From Ryuthela nishihirai (lineage: Eukaryota > Arthropoda > Arachnida > Araneae > Heptathelidae), in contig JAWZYU010000011.1 in NCBI GenBank assembly GCA_038380435.1, forward strand, positions 75,885,501-75,949,500: a DNA stretch of 64,000 nt, given 5' to 3'. A program made the translations under genes and the position numbers. How positions within the stretch are numbered: position 1 is the first letter of the stretch; each line of letters begins with the position of its first letter. The notes under the pieces were generated by a model, which did not search any database, was not told the DNA's origin, and saw only the letters and a program-made list of their open reading frames with translations. Positions 47,600-60,836 of this stretch are shown one piece after another.

Positions 47600-48490
47600 C
47601 GAACATTTTTGTTTACACAGATAAACAAAAAATTATTTTTGTGCTGGATAGGTATTGATGAAATATTACGATTTGCACTTTTCGAATCTCCTAAAAATAT
47701 AACTATACCATCTAATTGGTAGAAAATTGTGAAAAATTCAAAAATTCCAAACGAATATTCCAAGCGATGTAGGTATGTTGGAAATTTGAAATTTTGGTGT
47801 TTAAATGTGAAGGTCACGAAGTTACCATTGGCAACAATTAGTTGACTTCAAACCCAGGAAGGATTTCATTTATTATAAAAACAAACAAAAATTTGCATGT
47901 TTTTATAATAAATGAAAAATTATTTATGGGTTGTACAGTTATTGAAGAAATATTACGATTTGTACTTTCCGAATCTCCCAAAAACTCTAATCGCGCCCTC
48001 TAACGGTGGAAAAAAATCGAAAACTTCCAAAATTTAAACAAATATTTCAAACGATGTAGTTATGCTAGAAATTTGAAATTTTGATGGTGGAACCATGACG
48101 GTCTTGAAGATTCCGTTGGCAACGGTGGGTATGACCCTTCATGCCCAGGGTAGTAAGAAATGCAATTGTTTTGTTTACGAGATAATTGGAAAACTTTTTT
48201 TTAGTTGGTAATATAATGATGAAATGCCAGCTTAAGGCACGATCGAGCGGTGCGACCGCACAGGGCAGCAGATTTATCTATTTATTGTAATCCTAAGTTG
48301 AATGGGGCGCATGAAGCCTAAAGCCGAATGATATATTACAATTCGCGTTTTCAAAGGAAGTTTTAATTTATATCGTTAGAGATCACTAAATATGCAAACG
48401 CAAAAGTTTTACCAATATTTCAAGTGATCTGTTTATGGTAGAGTTTTGAAATTTCGACTCTATAATGTCAAGAGATATTCCACTAACAGC
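47600..48490 (+). repeat. Three tandem copies of a roughly 290 bp repeat
   Basis: Copies start near 47600, 47885 and 48165. Shared landmarks are the series aaaaattatttttgtg or ttatgggttg, gaaatattacgattt, gaatctcc, a ctctaa or atctaa segment, ttccaaa, gaatatttcaaacgatgta, tagaaatttgaaatttt, and ttggcaac. Copy 2 contains gcgccctctaacggtgg. The third copy is the most diverged. The 19 bp hairpin at 47864 lies at the junction of copies 1 and 2. It is non-coding. Confidence 0.65.
47864..47917. repeat. Perfect 19 bp hairpin
   Basis: tttcatttattataaaaac (47864-47882) pairs exactly with 47899-47917 around a 16-base loop. Confidence 0.85.
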
Positions 48491-48924
48491 AATGATCTCC
48501 CTCTTTTTTTCAGAGAGGTATCAGAAAAGCAACTTTTTAAATTTAAGAACTAAAAGACAAATACTTTTTATGTTGTATAATTACTAATAAAATAATACTG
48601 TGTGCATTTCCCCCCGTCATCCATTTGCTCGAATTGAAGCTTTTATGGCTTTTAAAAGTTGGTAAATAGAAAATTCCATTCTCTTTGAAAACAAGATTTC
48701 CATGTGAGCGAGAAGTGATATACCTTCCTTTAGTTATTTTACACATTTATGACCCTCTAACAGTGGAAAAGCAAATTATTATTCTTTTAAATTACCTATA
48801 CATCGCAAAAAATATTTTTTATTCATTTCTTAAAACAGAAAAACTAATTTACCATAAAGGTACAAATAATTACTATTAGTGTAAACCACTTGACCTTACA
48901 GTCTGTCTCCAAAGTTTTAATTTT

Positions 48925-49117
48925 CCCGTGGCCGAGTGGTTAGCGCTCTTGGCTACTGATCTGAGGGACCTGGGTTCGAGCCCCAGGTAAGGAATGGTTG
49001 TATGTGTCGTTTTTCTGCTGAGGTCCTGCCATCCTCTCAGACCTTCTACTATGGCATATAAACTGACAGGCTCCTATCAGACCTCTGTGGCAAGCAGCTG
49101 ATTGAGGGGGTATTTAT
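48925..49117 (+). mobile_element. tRNA-derived SINE, family B, best copy
   Basis: The head resembles a serine/leucine-type tRNA: cgtggccgagtggttagcgc (A box) and ggttcgagccccagg (B box at 48973-48983), with normal spacing. The body follows: ctgctgaggtcctgcc, tatggcatataaactgacag, ctctgtggcaagcagctg, attgagggggtattta. The tail is a run of tttattttatttatttat. Related copies are at 42556 (+), 45365 (-), 53661 (-) and 16228 (tail). Confidence 0.85.
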
Positions 49118-49289
49118 TTTTATTTTATTTATTTATATATACTAAGATCGTTTGAAATTTCGTTTAAATATTTTGTATTTTACAGCTTCTTCCGTCGCTA
49201 AAGGCCGCTTTTACAGTTTTTATTTACCGCCTTTAGCACTCTCTAATAATGGAAATTTCAACTCATGGGTGATTCGAAAAATATAAATA

Positions 49290-49625
49290 TTAATATTTTG
49301 TTAGTACCTGTTGAAGAAAAAAGTTTTTTTCATTTATCTCTTAAAATAAAAATAAATTCGTTTCCCCACCCCCCTGGATAAGAGGACAAAACTTTATTGC
49401 CATCATAAACCTTCTGATCATAACACTCTACTACCAAAATTTCAGGTTTTTGGCGTAAATAGATCTTTTGCAATATTAGTTTGAAATTTCAGCATTTTCC
49501 ATTTTTTTCACCGCTAGAGGGCGCTATTAAAGCTATTGGACGATTTCAAAATTGTTAATTGTAATATATTATTAATTACTACCCAATGCAAAAAATAATT
49601 TTTCGTTTATCTCTAAAAGTAAAGA
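49290..49625 (-). repeat. Inverted fourth copy of the 290 bp repeat
   Basis: The minus strand gives aaacgaaaaattatttttt, gcattgggtagt, atatattacaat, agcgccctctagcggtg and a ttgaaatt-bearing series in the same order as the copies at 47600-48490. It retains the best CTCF-like motif of the family at 49511-49525. Confidence 0.6.
49511..49525 (+). promoter_or_regulatory. CTCF-like motif in the 290 bp repeat
   Basis: CCGCTAGAGGGCGCT fits CCASYAGRKGGCRSY at 14 of 15 positions. The equivalent in copy 2 (47992-48008, minus) is weaker. Confidence 0.4.
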
Positions 49626-52600
49626 AGTTAATTGTTTGTAGATGGACAGACAGGTAGAAAGACAGACGGAGAAACATACAGAAGAACCAACATTGCATAG
49701 GCAGACGACAAAATGAAAACGTTAGCTCGTTTTGCAAGCGAACTAAAAAGAAATTATTTGTTGGTTTACAGTTAGCTCGTTTCACTTTTACAGCCCATTG
49801 TTGTCTTCTGATGGAATTTCTTGAAAAAATCTGAATTAATTTATTATATGGAAGCTTAATAGGGATAATATGGAAGCTTTAATAGGCAAAAAATAAGCGG
49901 TAGAAATGTATAAAACTATAACAACTGAGAAGCTTTATCTAGGTACACACACAAACTCATAGCCTTTCGTCTCACGTTACGACAAAACATGGCTCCCATA
50001 AACCACGTGACTCAATCAGAAAATAGCAGTCAATCGCTGAGATGACCAGCCTCTATCTATAAGGACTTCTAGTATGGCATTGAGAAAAGCAGAAATTGAC
50101 AATTAACCAAAGGTTGCTTTCACTGCTTCCAAATGTTTTAGGCATAAAACATTGTAGAATGAAGAAAACTGTAACTGGTCTAGTAATCAGAAACTTATCT
50201 TCCAATTCAATACGTTATGTCCTTGTACATTGTATGAGGAGAACTCAGCATAAACTTAGATAAAACTTCTTTGTTACATCTCCGTGGTTTTGTTTGGGAC
50301 ACCAGCTTCAGAATGGAAAAAAAAAATCCATCATTGGGAAGAAATGATCTTATTTTAATCTGTAAGCAATTTTTCTAATGCCCTGTGTGGGAAATTCCGT
50401 TCTAATGGCATGCCATTCAGCAACAGAAGCTCTGATAAAAACAGAGTGACATCTATCACAGAGAATACGTATGGTTACTTTCAAAACAAAAATAATAATT
50501 ACAGTTAAAATAATAATTGTAATAAAAAGAATATATTATTAATTTAAATAATTACTATTTTAGCCAAGGAGACTAAACGTTTAGACAGAAGCATCATTCG
50601 GTCTGTCTAAAAATTTTATTGTTTAATTAAACGTTTTTGTTTGTGTTTCAATTAATATTTCATTTTAGAAATACGAGATATGTTATGTAAGTTATTGCAA
50701 CATCTTGTCACTTCTGGAAAATAAGTGTCATTCAAACGGCCGACTATTAAAAAAAGTCGTAATTTGTTTTATTTTCTCGCAGTTTTTTCATGTTTCAGAA
50801 ATATATATTTACGTGGATGAATTAATTACGTGAAAGGAAGATTCTTTCGTCTAAGTTCCCAAATCCTCCGTTAACAACTTTTATCACCATCGCTGCCAAC
50901 ATTACCTGCAGATAACAGTGTTATTTTTTTTCAGCAAGGTGAAATTAATTTGATTAAATTCTATTAGCATTAAATTCTCCCTTTAGTACAGCGCCATTAA
51001 TTTATTAAGTCTGAAATCATTCACTGATATTAATTAACCTAACATGTATATTTAAAACAATTACTATTCAATTCCTGAGTTGTGATTTTCCACATATTAT
51101 ACTGTGATTTTTGCTATTTGTTCTCTTGATTATCTACATATTGATTCTATCATCACGTTTAGTGATAGACTTTTGTCTTCAATTTTCAATACTGAAAACT
51201 GCATTTCATCACTTTCTGAAATCTAAATTCAACATCAGGCTCATTTGATGAATAATCTGTTAAAATATGCGTATTGTTAAACAAAGCAAAAACTGCATTT
51301 GAAATTCCAAATGATAAATTCTTGGAAAAATTGTTTTGAGAATTCGTTTCAGATATCGAAGCGAGAATCGCCGAATTCTGTTTTTTTTCAATAATTATTA
51401 GCTCCTGTTCATTACTTAGAAATATTTGTATATGATACACCTAATATTGCTGTTAAGATTGAAAAATACAAGCAAACTATGTTTTTGGGAATTTAAAAAA
51501 TAACTAACAACTACGTTTTATGTTTAAAAAAAAGAAAAAAAATCAGCAATTCTTCCCCATTCATTTAGATAATTTACGTGCATTAAATAACAAGGTATTT
51601 GTTTTTCATTAAACATATTTTAAGTGTTGGAAATATACTTGAATCAGTTTGTGAATGAAAAAAGATATGTATGTTGTAAGTAAATAATAATTGTAAGCAA
51701 ATAAAATTGTGTTCTTGTGCAAAGCGCGATCTTTCAACTGTTTTGTGCTGTAAATAACGCTGTGTGATGTGCATGCATGCGAGTCATGAAATGTGATGCT
51801 TTCTGCTGCATATAAAAACGTGAGCTCTTCTGATGTTCATTCATTAACTCAATTGATGTTTAATTGTAAGAACGAACTTCGTAGATCTAAATCGTCTTTA
51901 GGGATGTAAATTGTCATTATTTTTAATCAACTATTAAGAGCAAAGCAATTCTCTTAAAGCTTCTTCACTTTCCTGCAAGGTATTTTAGAATTTATAACGT
52001 AAACCATTCAAGTTCATTGCTTTCTGAAATTAAAATTTCAAACCAAAATACACCAATGCAATTTATTTACATTGACTTTCTGCTTCATAACTGGTTTTAT
52101 AGAGGAAATTTTTTGTTTTTGTTTTTATACGAATTATGCAAATGCGATATTTTTAATTTTGTATAGTTGAAAAAAAATCTGTCAGTTTGTGACACTAGAG
52201 TTGAACAATAGGAAATGAAACTCTCTGCTGATTTTTATTCTATTCCTGATATGATAGAAATGGACACCTATATTATATTATCAAGGGGATGAGGGGGAAG
52301 GGATCAAAAATAATCCGAAAAGTTTTGTCCTGGCTAAAAAATCGAAACAGAATATTTCATACTTCTAACTTTTCGTTTCTTTCTTGGTATTTAAGTACAT
52401 TGATTTAAGTACGTTACATTCATTTAGAGTTATTTTCTAGTCTATCAAGTATATAAATTTGCGAAAAAAGGTAAATGGTGAACAAGTACTCAGTTTTGAC
52501 ACTTGAAAGAGATTGTACAGAAATTGGATTCAAATACAAAGCTAACTAAATATTTGCAACAGATAGAATTGTTTGAAAAAGGAGGTTATTGAAAAGGAAC

Positions 52601-52669
52601 TAAAATTGGTGTCATGAAAATAAAAAGAAAGAGAAAAAAATACAAAAAACGGTCTGTGGTCTATTCTAG

Positions 52670-52800
52670 AGCTACATGTGTCATCTTTCTGCTCGGGGGT
52701 GGAGCCAGAGCTAGGAAGATAATCTGAGCTCCCCAGGCAAAATGGGTCATGGGAATGCCACGTTACAAGTAAGTGTGCTACCAACCACCACTTCCGTTTT
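52670..52800 (-). repeat. Possible tRNA-derived SINE
   Basis: The minus strand has ggttggtagcacacttactt, which resembles the D-arm to anticodon part of a tRNA, followed by a GC-richer body (gctctggctccaccc). No B box was seen, so this is tentative. Confidence 0.3.
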
Positions 52801-53660
52801 ACCTGTGAGCTGTAAGGGAGCATACTTAATAATTTCATCACAACTTTTCTATTTGAGACGGCATTGAAAACTTTGAAGTATTCTCGCTTTTTAAATAATG
52901 CTTGGCACAGACAGCTTTTCTGATATTGGCTGACTGTTGTCAAAGGGGTCCGCAGGATTTTGATCAGAAGCAGCCAGATAGAAATGAATGCATATTTATA
53001 CGATTCATATTCACTATCTGTATGCTGGATATATGCTCGTGTTTTCGATAAGTATTTTTTTCTACGTTTTCTGTTTATCTAGCATTAAGTTAAAAGTACT
53101 ACACGGCAATTGATTGCGTTGATATTCCTCGCTTATTTCTTTCATTGATAAATATATACTTAAAACACATTATCCAACACCAAAAGTAATTTTTCTGTGC
53201 CATGGAAATACTCAAGGAAAATGAAAACATGCATTATATGCAATATAAACCTCTCAACAACGATCATGACACAATAGCAATAGATTTTATGAACATCCTT
53301 AAGCAGATTTTCCATTGCCACGTGACACAAGTATGGTTTGAATAGTTGACAAACATAAAAAAATAATTATTTACTTTGATCAAGCATCAAAACTCGTTAT
53401 ATGATCCTGCACATATAACAGTAAATGCATATAGTTTCTATTCTAGAAAATTTCTTTTATAAACTGAAGATTTTAAATCAGTTCATTAGCTTCAGATTTA
53501 CCACTTCAATCTGCTTGCAGCAATATTAAAATAGAAAGGGAATTATTTTCTAAAATTTCTTCATCGGTTTCGAAGCTACTCTCGTCAGTAGGGAGAGTGG
53601 GACAGTCTCCGCTTTGGAAAAGGTATTGAAAAATTAACTTTTACTGACTAATATTAAATA

Positions 53661-53838
53661 ATACCCACTCAAGCAGCTGCTTGTCACAGAGGAATGACTG
53701 CGCCTGTCAGTTTATACCCCATAGTGGAAGGTCTGTGAGGAAGGCAGGACTTCAGCAGAAAAACAAATAGAAACATCCATACCTTACTCGGGTCCCTTTC
53801 ATCACGAGCCAAGCACGCTAAACACTCGCCAAGGGACG
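53661..53838 (-). mobile_element. SINE family B, full-length copy
   Basis: The minus strand runs from ccttggcgagtgtttagcgt (tRNA-like head, degraded B box) through ctgctgaagtcctgcc, ccactatggggtataaactg and cctctgtgacaagcagctgc to ttgagtgggtattatt. It ends with the same palindromic caagcagctgcttg as the fragment at 16230. Confidence 0.75.
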
Positions 53839-54806
53839 AATTCTATCAGCTATACCAAGAATTTATATGATTTTTTTCCTTAACGAAATGCAATCTGATT
53901 TCTTTACACTTTCTTTTGCTTTCGGAAGTATATCATTTGTTTTTATTAAGAAACCGGGATAGAAATTTTCCACTTGTATTTTTAATAACGCTATTTCCTC
54001 TTCTTCGTTTCATTTTCGGGGTTTTTAGTTGTATTATGATATAATGTATGCATTATGGTTTTATTTAAAACTACTTTTAAATGAATGGCTCGACCTAAAT
54101 ATTTTTTTATCTTGAAACATTGATTTATTTTATTGCTCCTCCCCCCACCCGGGAATTTTTTGCCCGTCCCTGAGAGTTCTAGGTCCTTCCCATACAACAC
54201 ATCACAGTAATTGCTATTTATTAGAATTCTAAAGACTTTAGTTAATTGACAATTGAGCTTACATCAAATTGATCACGGAATGAAGTCAAGTTGCTGCAAT
54301 AAGAGCGAAAAAGGATTCCAGTTTTCAAGAAGATATTAACAATTAGCTAAATTGAACCTCGCTTAAGTGTCTCATCAGTAATATGTGCTTTTTGCGTTAA
54401 ATTCTATAAAAATGAAATTGGAAAGAAAAAGATTATATTTATAACTATTGACAAAAGAAACAAAGTGACAATTGATTTAAAACGATTGACATAGGTGAAC
54501 CAGCTGCAGAATGCTCCAGTGAATTTTGCTCTTTAGAAACTCTGTATTTTTCGGTTATTAGAATTTTAATTGGTTCCACAGAAAATCTGGAATTTGGTGC
54601 AACTAAGGAATTTTAATATGAACAGCCAATAGAAATAGAATTTTTTATTGATTTAAAACTGGCGAAAATTTGGATTTTCAAACAAAAGTATTCATTTGCC
54701 TTCGCACTGATAGCATTCACTATCTGCATGGTGCTGTCATCTATTGGATGATTTATGAGTTAAAGACTCGAATGAATGGAAAACATCCGCTTTTTCCGAT
54801 TTGAAC

Positions 54807-55273
54807 CAGGGCCGGATAATTGAGGGGGGGGGGGGGGGCAAGATGGTAGGGAAAGTAAAATTCTTTTAGTAATAATAAATGATGTTTCGTGCTAATTCCA
54901 CAGAATTGGGAAAAACCTATTTTAAACTTTCAGTACGAACTCTGAAAAGAATAAGTATTGAAATCTTGAAAAAGAAACCGATTTTTTTTTATCGCAGCCT
55001 CCCTCCCCTGCCACAGCTAGGTACAAGAAAAAAGCGCCAGTCCCCTCCTGAATACTAATACTTAGCATTTTAAAAAAACATAACATATTTTTGAACTTGT
55101 GCAAAGTTTTAAATTGATAAGAATAATATTAAACTCAAGAAGAAAAAAAGAAAGTGTTATAAAATCGGTCCTTTTATTTATTTGCTAAATTTTTGCATTT
55201 CATTTCTGATAATGGAGAGGAGGGAGGGAGATATTTAAGTGCCCTAGTTCCAGAATTGCTTAATGCGGCCCTA
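54807..55273. mobile_element. hAT-type MITE, 467 bp
   Basis: The left end CAGGGCCGGATAA pairs with the right end, which reads inwards TAGGGCCGCATTAA. Flanking octamers atttgaac (54799-54806) and atttaaat (55274-55281) match at 6 of 8. A 15-G run lies just inside the left end (54824-54838). It is non-coding. Similar starts without a partner end were seen at 15201 and 34310. Confidence 0.6.
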
Positions 55274-57282
55274 ATTTAAATAATTGTCTTAATGAACATC
55301 ATAATGTTATCTGTGATATAATGGTTGTCCTCATTTCTAGGTTAACGATAGGTACTATTGGCTTTATAAAATTTCAGAAACAGATTTTTAGCAAAAGTTA
55401 ATGAAAGTTTTCAAACACGTTAAATGTTTTCGAGAATTTTTCTAACTACAAAATGATTTTAAAATGTAGAAAAACGACATTTTTAATTTATAAAGCAACT
55501 TATATTTCCCTAACAAATAATAGAACTAGTTTCATTTCAAAGACTACTTAAATTTATGAAATAAAACCACTTTTGCTACGAAAACTTTGAAATTGCACCA
55601 GACTGCTAAAGTCCATGTTTTGCAGCAACTGATAGATAATGAAACAAAGGAAGAATTTTCACTTACCTGTTGTTTTGGAAGGTTAGCTAGGTTAGAATTT
55701 GTTTAGATTTCGTAAAATTATTTTAAAGTACCTAAGTTAAAAGATTATTTCGAAAAATATTCACCCATTTTAAAAAGTAATATTGAAACAGATTTTGCAA
55801 ATTGAATTAAAAAAAATCAATATTCTTCCTAATTCTTACAAACTGCAGGAAGTATTTTTTGACTTTTTGATTAATACTCTGCAAAATATTGAAATACGGA
55901 TGTTGTTTCCTATTTAGATATTCTCCTCTGATAAAAGTTTCATGATACGAAAAATAGATTTAAAATATCAGATTGCTAAAGAAAAATGGAAAACATATCG
56001 CCTGCTAAAATGAAAACAAAAATTCTGTTTGTATATCTCATGCATTCACACAAAATACTTCAATACTAGGTGTATTTAAAATAGGAAAATGTCAACTGCA
56101 ATAGCAGCCAAAAAAAGAAGCTGCAAATAGCGTTTTCGAAGGGAAAAATATTTACCAGAAAACAAATGTGAACCAATTAAACAAGGTGGGAAATTCTGTG
56201 GTGAAATGAGAATTGGATCTTAATGTTATGGATCGACGACATTGTTCAGGTTATTCACTCTGAAACTTGAATCCCAAATAGTTCAAATCAAGCAACCTGG
56301 ATATATTTGAAACCTGTTGCTCCCAAACCAGATATATTTCAGTACGTTAGATTTGCCGACACCTACATCAAAATCGATAAAGGCCTTTATTAACAGATAA
56401 TGTTAGTTGCTTAAATAAAAAACAAATGAATTATGCTTATTTGTAAGCTTTAGAAGAGATTGGCTAACAAAAGAGCAAATATAATATTTAAAGCATGCAT
56501 TTTTTATTCTTGATTAACAAGAATAAAATTTTAATTCGGTTAGCAATTATTGCAATGCATTTTTTTCTGACTAATCTAACTTACAGACTAACCTGTTCAA
56601 TCTCAATAAAGTCAAGAAATTCCTGTCAACTCGTGTCAAAATTTAATTTTGTACAATTCTCTTACTTTACAAGCTACTGTCACTTGATTTTTTTTCGGAG
56701 AAAATTCTTTCGGCATACGTATTACAGTACTCGAAAGTTTTATCTATAAGCTTCATTATTTTTTCTAATCGATCTGTTCTTGACAAATTCCATTTACTAT
56801 CTAAAAATAAAATTAGGGGAGGGGTACCTATGTAGTATGTCATGTAATTGGGAATAGAGAATTAATAACTGAACAGGGAACCTGGGAATAACTTTACAAA
56901 ACCCTAACACTTGGGTAAAAACCGGAAAAGAGGCAACTTTATCCATATGTAAAATTTAAAGATTTAGTAAGTCGTCAACAGAACTTTAGAGACATTTGTT
57001 GATTTTTTTCCTTTTGATTGAACCCTCTACGAAGACTCAAACCCGGTTGAACCCGAAGAAGTAGTAACTATAACCACAGAGAGCACTGGTGCAGCAAATT
57101 GAGAAAGCTGTAAAAATTTCCCAGATAAAATTTAGAATTATTATTTCAAAACTGGAGGTATTTTGGTTTGAAAATATTAATTCAACTCCAGGAATTGGAA
57201 AGTGTTTAAATGATGAGTGTTTGGCAATATTATAAAAAAAACTAATTATCAATAATTTACAGACAATCGTCTTGAGAAACAT

Positions 57283-57381
57283 TTCAAGTTAGTGGAAATC
57301 TTTTCAAATAACGAAACACTTGACATATTAATAGAAGTGTCTGGGTTCGTATCCCAACGGAATATTTTCCGCTAACTTGAA
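57283..57381. repeat. Short inverted-repeat element with B-box-like core
   Basis: tttcaagttagtggaaat near 57283 is mirrored by attttccgctaacttgaaa near 57363 with one mismatch and one indel. Between them lies gggttcgtatcccaacgg, which resembles a B box. Confidence 0.4.
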
Positions 57382-58379
57382 ACTATTAATTAGATACTTT
57401 AAGAGACTTTCTCGTGAAAGCGTGTCATTGATAAAACTCTTAGTTTAACAAAATAATAATATTTAAGTTTGTTTAAATATCGTGTGCTTGCGAGCTTGAT
57501 GCGGTTTTTGCTGTGAAATACCATGTAATATAAATTTTGACGAATTCCATTACCTCATATTTTGAACCCATTTAGTAATTTTGTTAAACACTTTTGGATA
57601 CGTATCAGTAAGGAATATGTCTGAAAAGTTATAATTGCCTTTTTGTGTTTCAGCAAATGAAGTCTTTTTATTCTTATGGAAAAATATCAACTTCGGTTTT
57701 ATGAAATTGCTTTCCTCGGTTAGCTTAAGCAATTATGTTTATTCCAACAAATCGAGAGAAGAGTAAATGAATGTGTTAATTGCAGTCAATGCAATCTTGA
57801 AATATCTTACATAATGATATTCTCTGCATTTTATCATTCACTTTTGTATTGACCTTTTTATTCACCTCTACGATGTGCTGTTAATACTAAAATCTAAACC
57901 CATTCACTTAGCTCTTTTGCTCTGCCTTTTAAGATCAACAAACTATTAACGATAAAAGACAGGGATTACACTTTTTAATAACGTTTTTAATGTAAAGTTG
58001 TAGTGAACAACAGTTATGCTAAGCCAATGCAATATCAAAACTTTATATTGGAGGTTTCTCATGTTATGCAAAAATGGAAGAAAGAATTATAAACTCAATA
58101 TCTTGAAAAATATATTTTTAGGAGAATAAGAGAAAAAGTAAATGAAGTATTTAAATCAAATCTATCTAAATCTTGGACTTCAGCTTTATCGTTTAGTATT
58201 CAAATTTATGGCCTGAAACATATTGAACAATAGTGTTACTCGTTGAAAAGTGTCGTTCAGGTGACGAAAACTGAAAGCATTATTTAAACGAACTTCTAAA
58301 TATGAAAATATTTTAGAAAATGGTTTGATTAGTTATTTACTTAATAAATTTCTCCAGCTGAAGCGTATGAAGTCACTCA

Positions 58380-58549
58380 TTAACATAGACATCAAACGCA
58401 GATGAAAAATTATCTTGCGTGGGATACAAATCCACGATCTGTTGATAACATGCCAGGTGCTGTGTTAACATAGACATCAAACCTAGAGGAAAAATTGTCT
58501 TGCCTGGGATACAAATCCACGACCTGTTGATAACATGCCAGGTGCTGTG
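58380..58549. repeat. 85 bp tandem duplication
   Basis: Units 58380-58464 and 58465-58549 are each 85 bases long, start ttaacatagacatcaaac, end gccaggtgctgtg, and differ at few positions. Each carries a B-box-like sequence on the minus strand, so the duplication affects the 3' part of a tRNA-like SINE. Confidence 0.9.
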
Positions 58550-58800
58550 ACCATTTAGCTAACGGCCACCGATCAAGATCTTCTCTATTTGATGATATAT
58601 GAACTCCTCTACCTGCAGTACACAACTGAAATAGTTGCATCACTTGAAGGGAGTGTCTTCATTTCCAAGCAGTGTACTCCTGTTATGGCAGCTTCAATGT
58701 GTACTGCAGGTAGAATAGTTCGTGTCGCTAAATAGAGGTAATCTTGATCGATGGACGCTAGCTCAATGGTCAGAGTACCTGGCATGTTATCAGAGCTGTT
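58550..58800. repeat. Inverted pair of tRNA-like elements
   Basis: The minus strand of 58450-58640 and the plus strand of about 58690-58795 share tgtactgcaggtaga, agttc, tcaaatagag or gctaaatagag, atcttgatcg, ttagct or ctagctcaatggtca, and acctggcatgttatca. The shared part has an A box (tagctcaatgg). The two copies face each other across about 60 bases and can fold into a long hairpin. Confidence 0.7.
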
Positions 58801-60836
58801 TTGGCGGCACGTAGAGCATCAACATCATATTTGGCAGGTGGTCATAATATTTTGGCTCTTCGGTGTACATAATCCTCAAGTAGTCACTGCCTAATGATGT
58901 TCAACAGACTGTTAATCCTGAGCTACAGATATTGCATTAAGTTCTAACAATACGCTGTTCGACATTATTTGCCCACTGAATCTAGGTCTCCCTATTTTCA
59001 TGAGGCCTTTAGTCACACTTTATCTCCATTCACTAATCTGCAGTTATGCATCTGGGCAATATGGTGAAACCAAGTCTCCCTCTGCACAATATTCTATTCA
59101 GGGATGGTTGCGTACTCCTTTGCCTTTACATTATTACTTACAACGGCAAACCACCTGTTGCCCACGATACTGTGTAAGCATCTAAGGTCAAAGGCATCCA
59201 GTTTCCTGTTAGCTTGCGTACAAAAGGTCCAAGTTTCATTATGAGAGCGAACTTTTAAATAGACCAATAGCCTAATCTTAGTCCTTAGGTGTACAACGCT
59301 TATTTTTCCACAATCTCCAAAAATTCTTAAAAGTTTCAGAACATTTCCTATTCCTTTGTTTTCCTCATGTTCAATAAACTAATATCTGTTACACAACTCA
59401 CGAGATAATAAAACTGAGATATTTAGTTAAAGGAATCTATTCAAACATACTGAAGCGCCACCTGACTCAAAAACTTTTCATCACTTTAGTTTTTGTAATA
59501 TCAACCTATTCTAATACTAGTCTAATCATACTTGCCCATCCTTTCCATTCTAGTTTCCCCCTTTTTTATGAGATTTTGCTGAATTGTTTATAACTGATTC
59601 ACTAAAGTGTAGTTCTGCATTAATACAATATTGGAAATTAACGCAGTTTCTCCCTGCACAAGATGCCTTAAAAATGCTTCTTAAAGAAGGTTGATGACTT
59701 CATCTAACCTCCTCATGGTTTACACAAACTACCTACAATCCAAGCTGCAATTAAACCTTTTACTTCAATTGAACTTACTTTAATATTATCCTATTTCGAT
59801 TGAACCCATATTTATCTATTATATCAGTTTTTACATTGGATCAAGACATTAAAGAGGCTAAATTTAGTCTTTAGAGACAATCACCCCCCCCCCCCCAGGA
59901 CTTATTGCTATAAGCTCCTGAAAAATTCTGTTCCCTTGTGTATTTTTTTATTTACACAAGTAGAAAAAATATATATTATCCTTTTATTGAAAAAAAAAAT
60001 AAAAAAAGTCCTGAAAAAGTCTAAACTGAATTAGCACGTTTAAAACGAAAACGAAGTGTGATGACAGTTGCTTTAAACATCTGAATTTTGCTTAGTTTAA
60101 ATAGCATGTTTTTAGGATTTTTTCATTATGTTTTAATTGCGTGTAAATTAATGTTTTTATTCTTCTGTTGCTTAATTTTTTGAACTCTGTCTCGCGGATC
60201 TTATGAAGCAATATTACTGCCCCGAAATTCATAACTTAAAAAACAATAAAATAGCGCATTTATTTTTTAAGGTGAAACGGAAGATATTTAAATGTAATCG
60301 CCTTCAACGTCAATCGAAACACTTTCATAGAATCAAATAAATCCAGTTAACTAATCAAGTGTTTCTATTTGTTAAAACAAGTATCTATAAAAAAGAAAAA
60401 GGAAAAACAATGGTTGAAAGTTAAATATCAGCACTGCATAAAAATGTTCTTGCAATAACATAATTAAGTTTTCGATACATGGCGTCGCAGATCCCATTTC
60501 CATCAAGTTAAATATCATTTTTTAAAAAACGTTTTGATGGGTATTGAAGGAAGGTAGGAACCTTGAATTCGTAGCTGATCCCATTTTCAGAATGACATCC
60601 AAATTCTAAGGAATTCGGAAATATCCATATTACATGCTATATCATGGTTGCCTATGTTCGTCCTTAAGCAGTCTTAACAGTGGTTTATGTTGTAAACTTG
60701 AGCTGACTTGATGTTTCCTTGCCCTCTGACCCTTCCCTGACCTAACCCCTAGTGCCGGAGCACTGGAGGACATACACATTGTATTCCTGTTTTAAAGCAC
60801 AGATCACGAAGTGACCAACGATCTCTTTCGGACCAG

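Larger units (their letters stand above)
23198..60836 (+). other. 37.6 kb intron of the Ras-GRF-like gene
   Basis: The sequence between gtgggt at 23198 and cggaccag at 60836 joins two PH-domain exons in phase. It is almost wholly repeats, and no further exon of the gene was recognised inside it. Stretches in which I see nothing definable: 23198-25369, 25483-25841, 25891-26290, 26339-27018, 34181-36588, 37821-40294, 40333-42555, 43311-45364, 45538-46080, 46570-47599, 49626-53660, 53840-54806, 55274-58379 and 58801-60836. Region 46080-46560 is purine-rich low-complexity DNA. Confidence 0.7.

Noticed and set aside
48230..48330. GC-richer patch with cgatcgagcggtgcgaccgcac as a regulatory palindrome
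   Set aside because: The symmetry is partial and the patch lies in a diverged copy of the 290 bp repeat; I could not support more.
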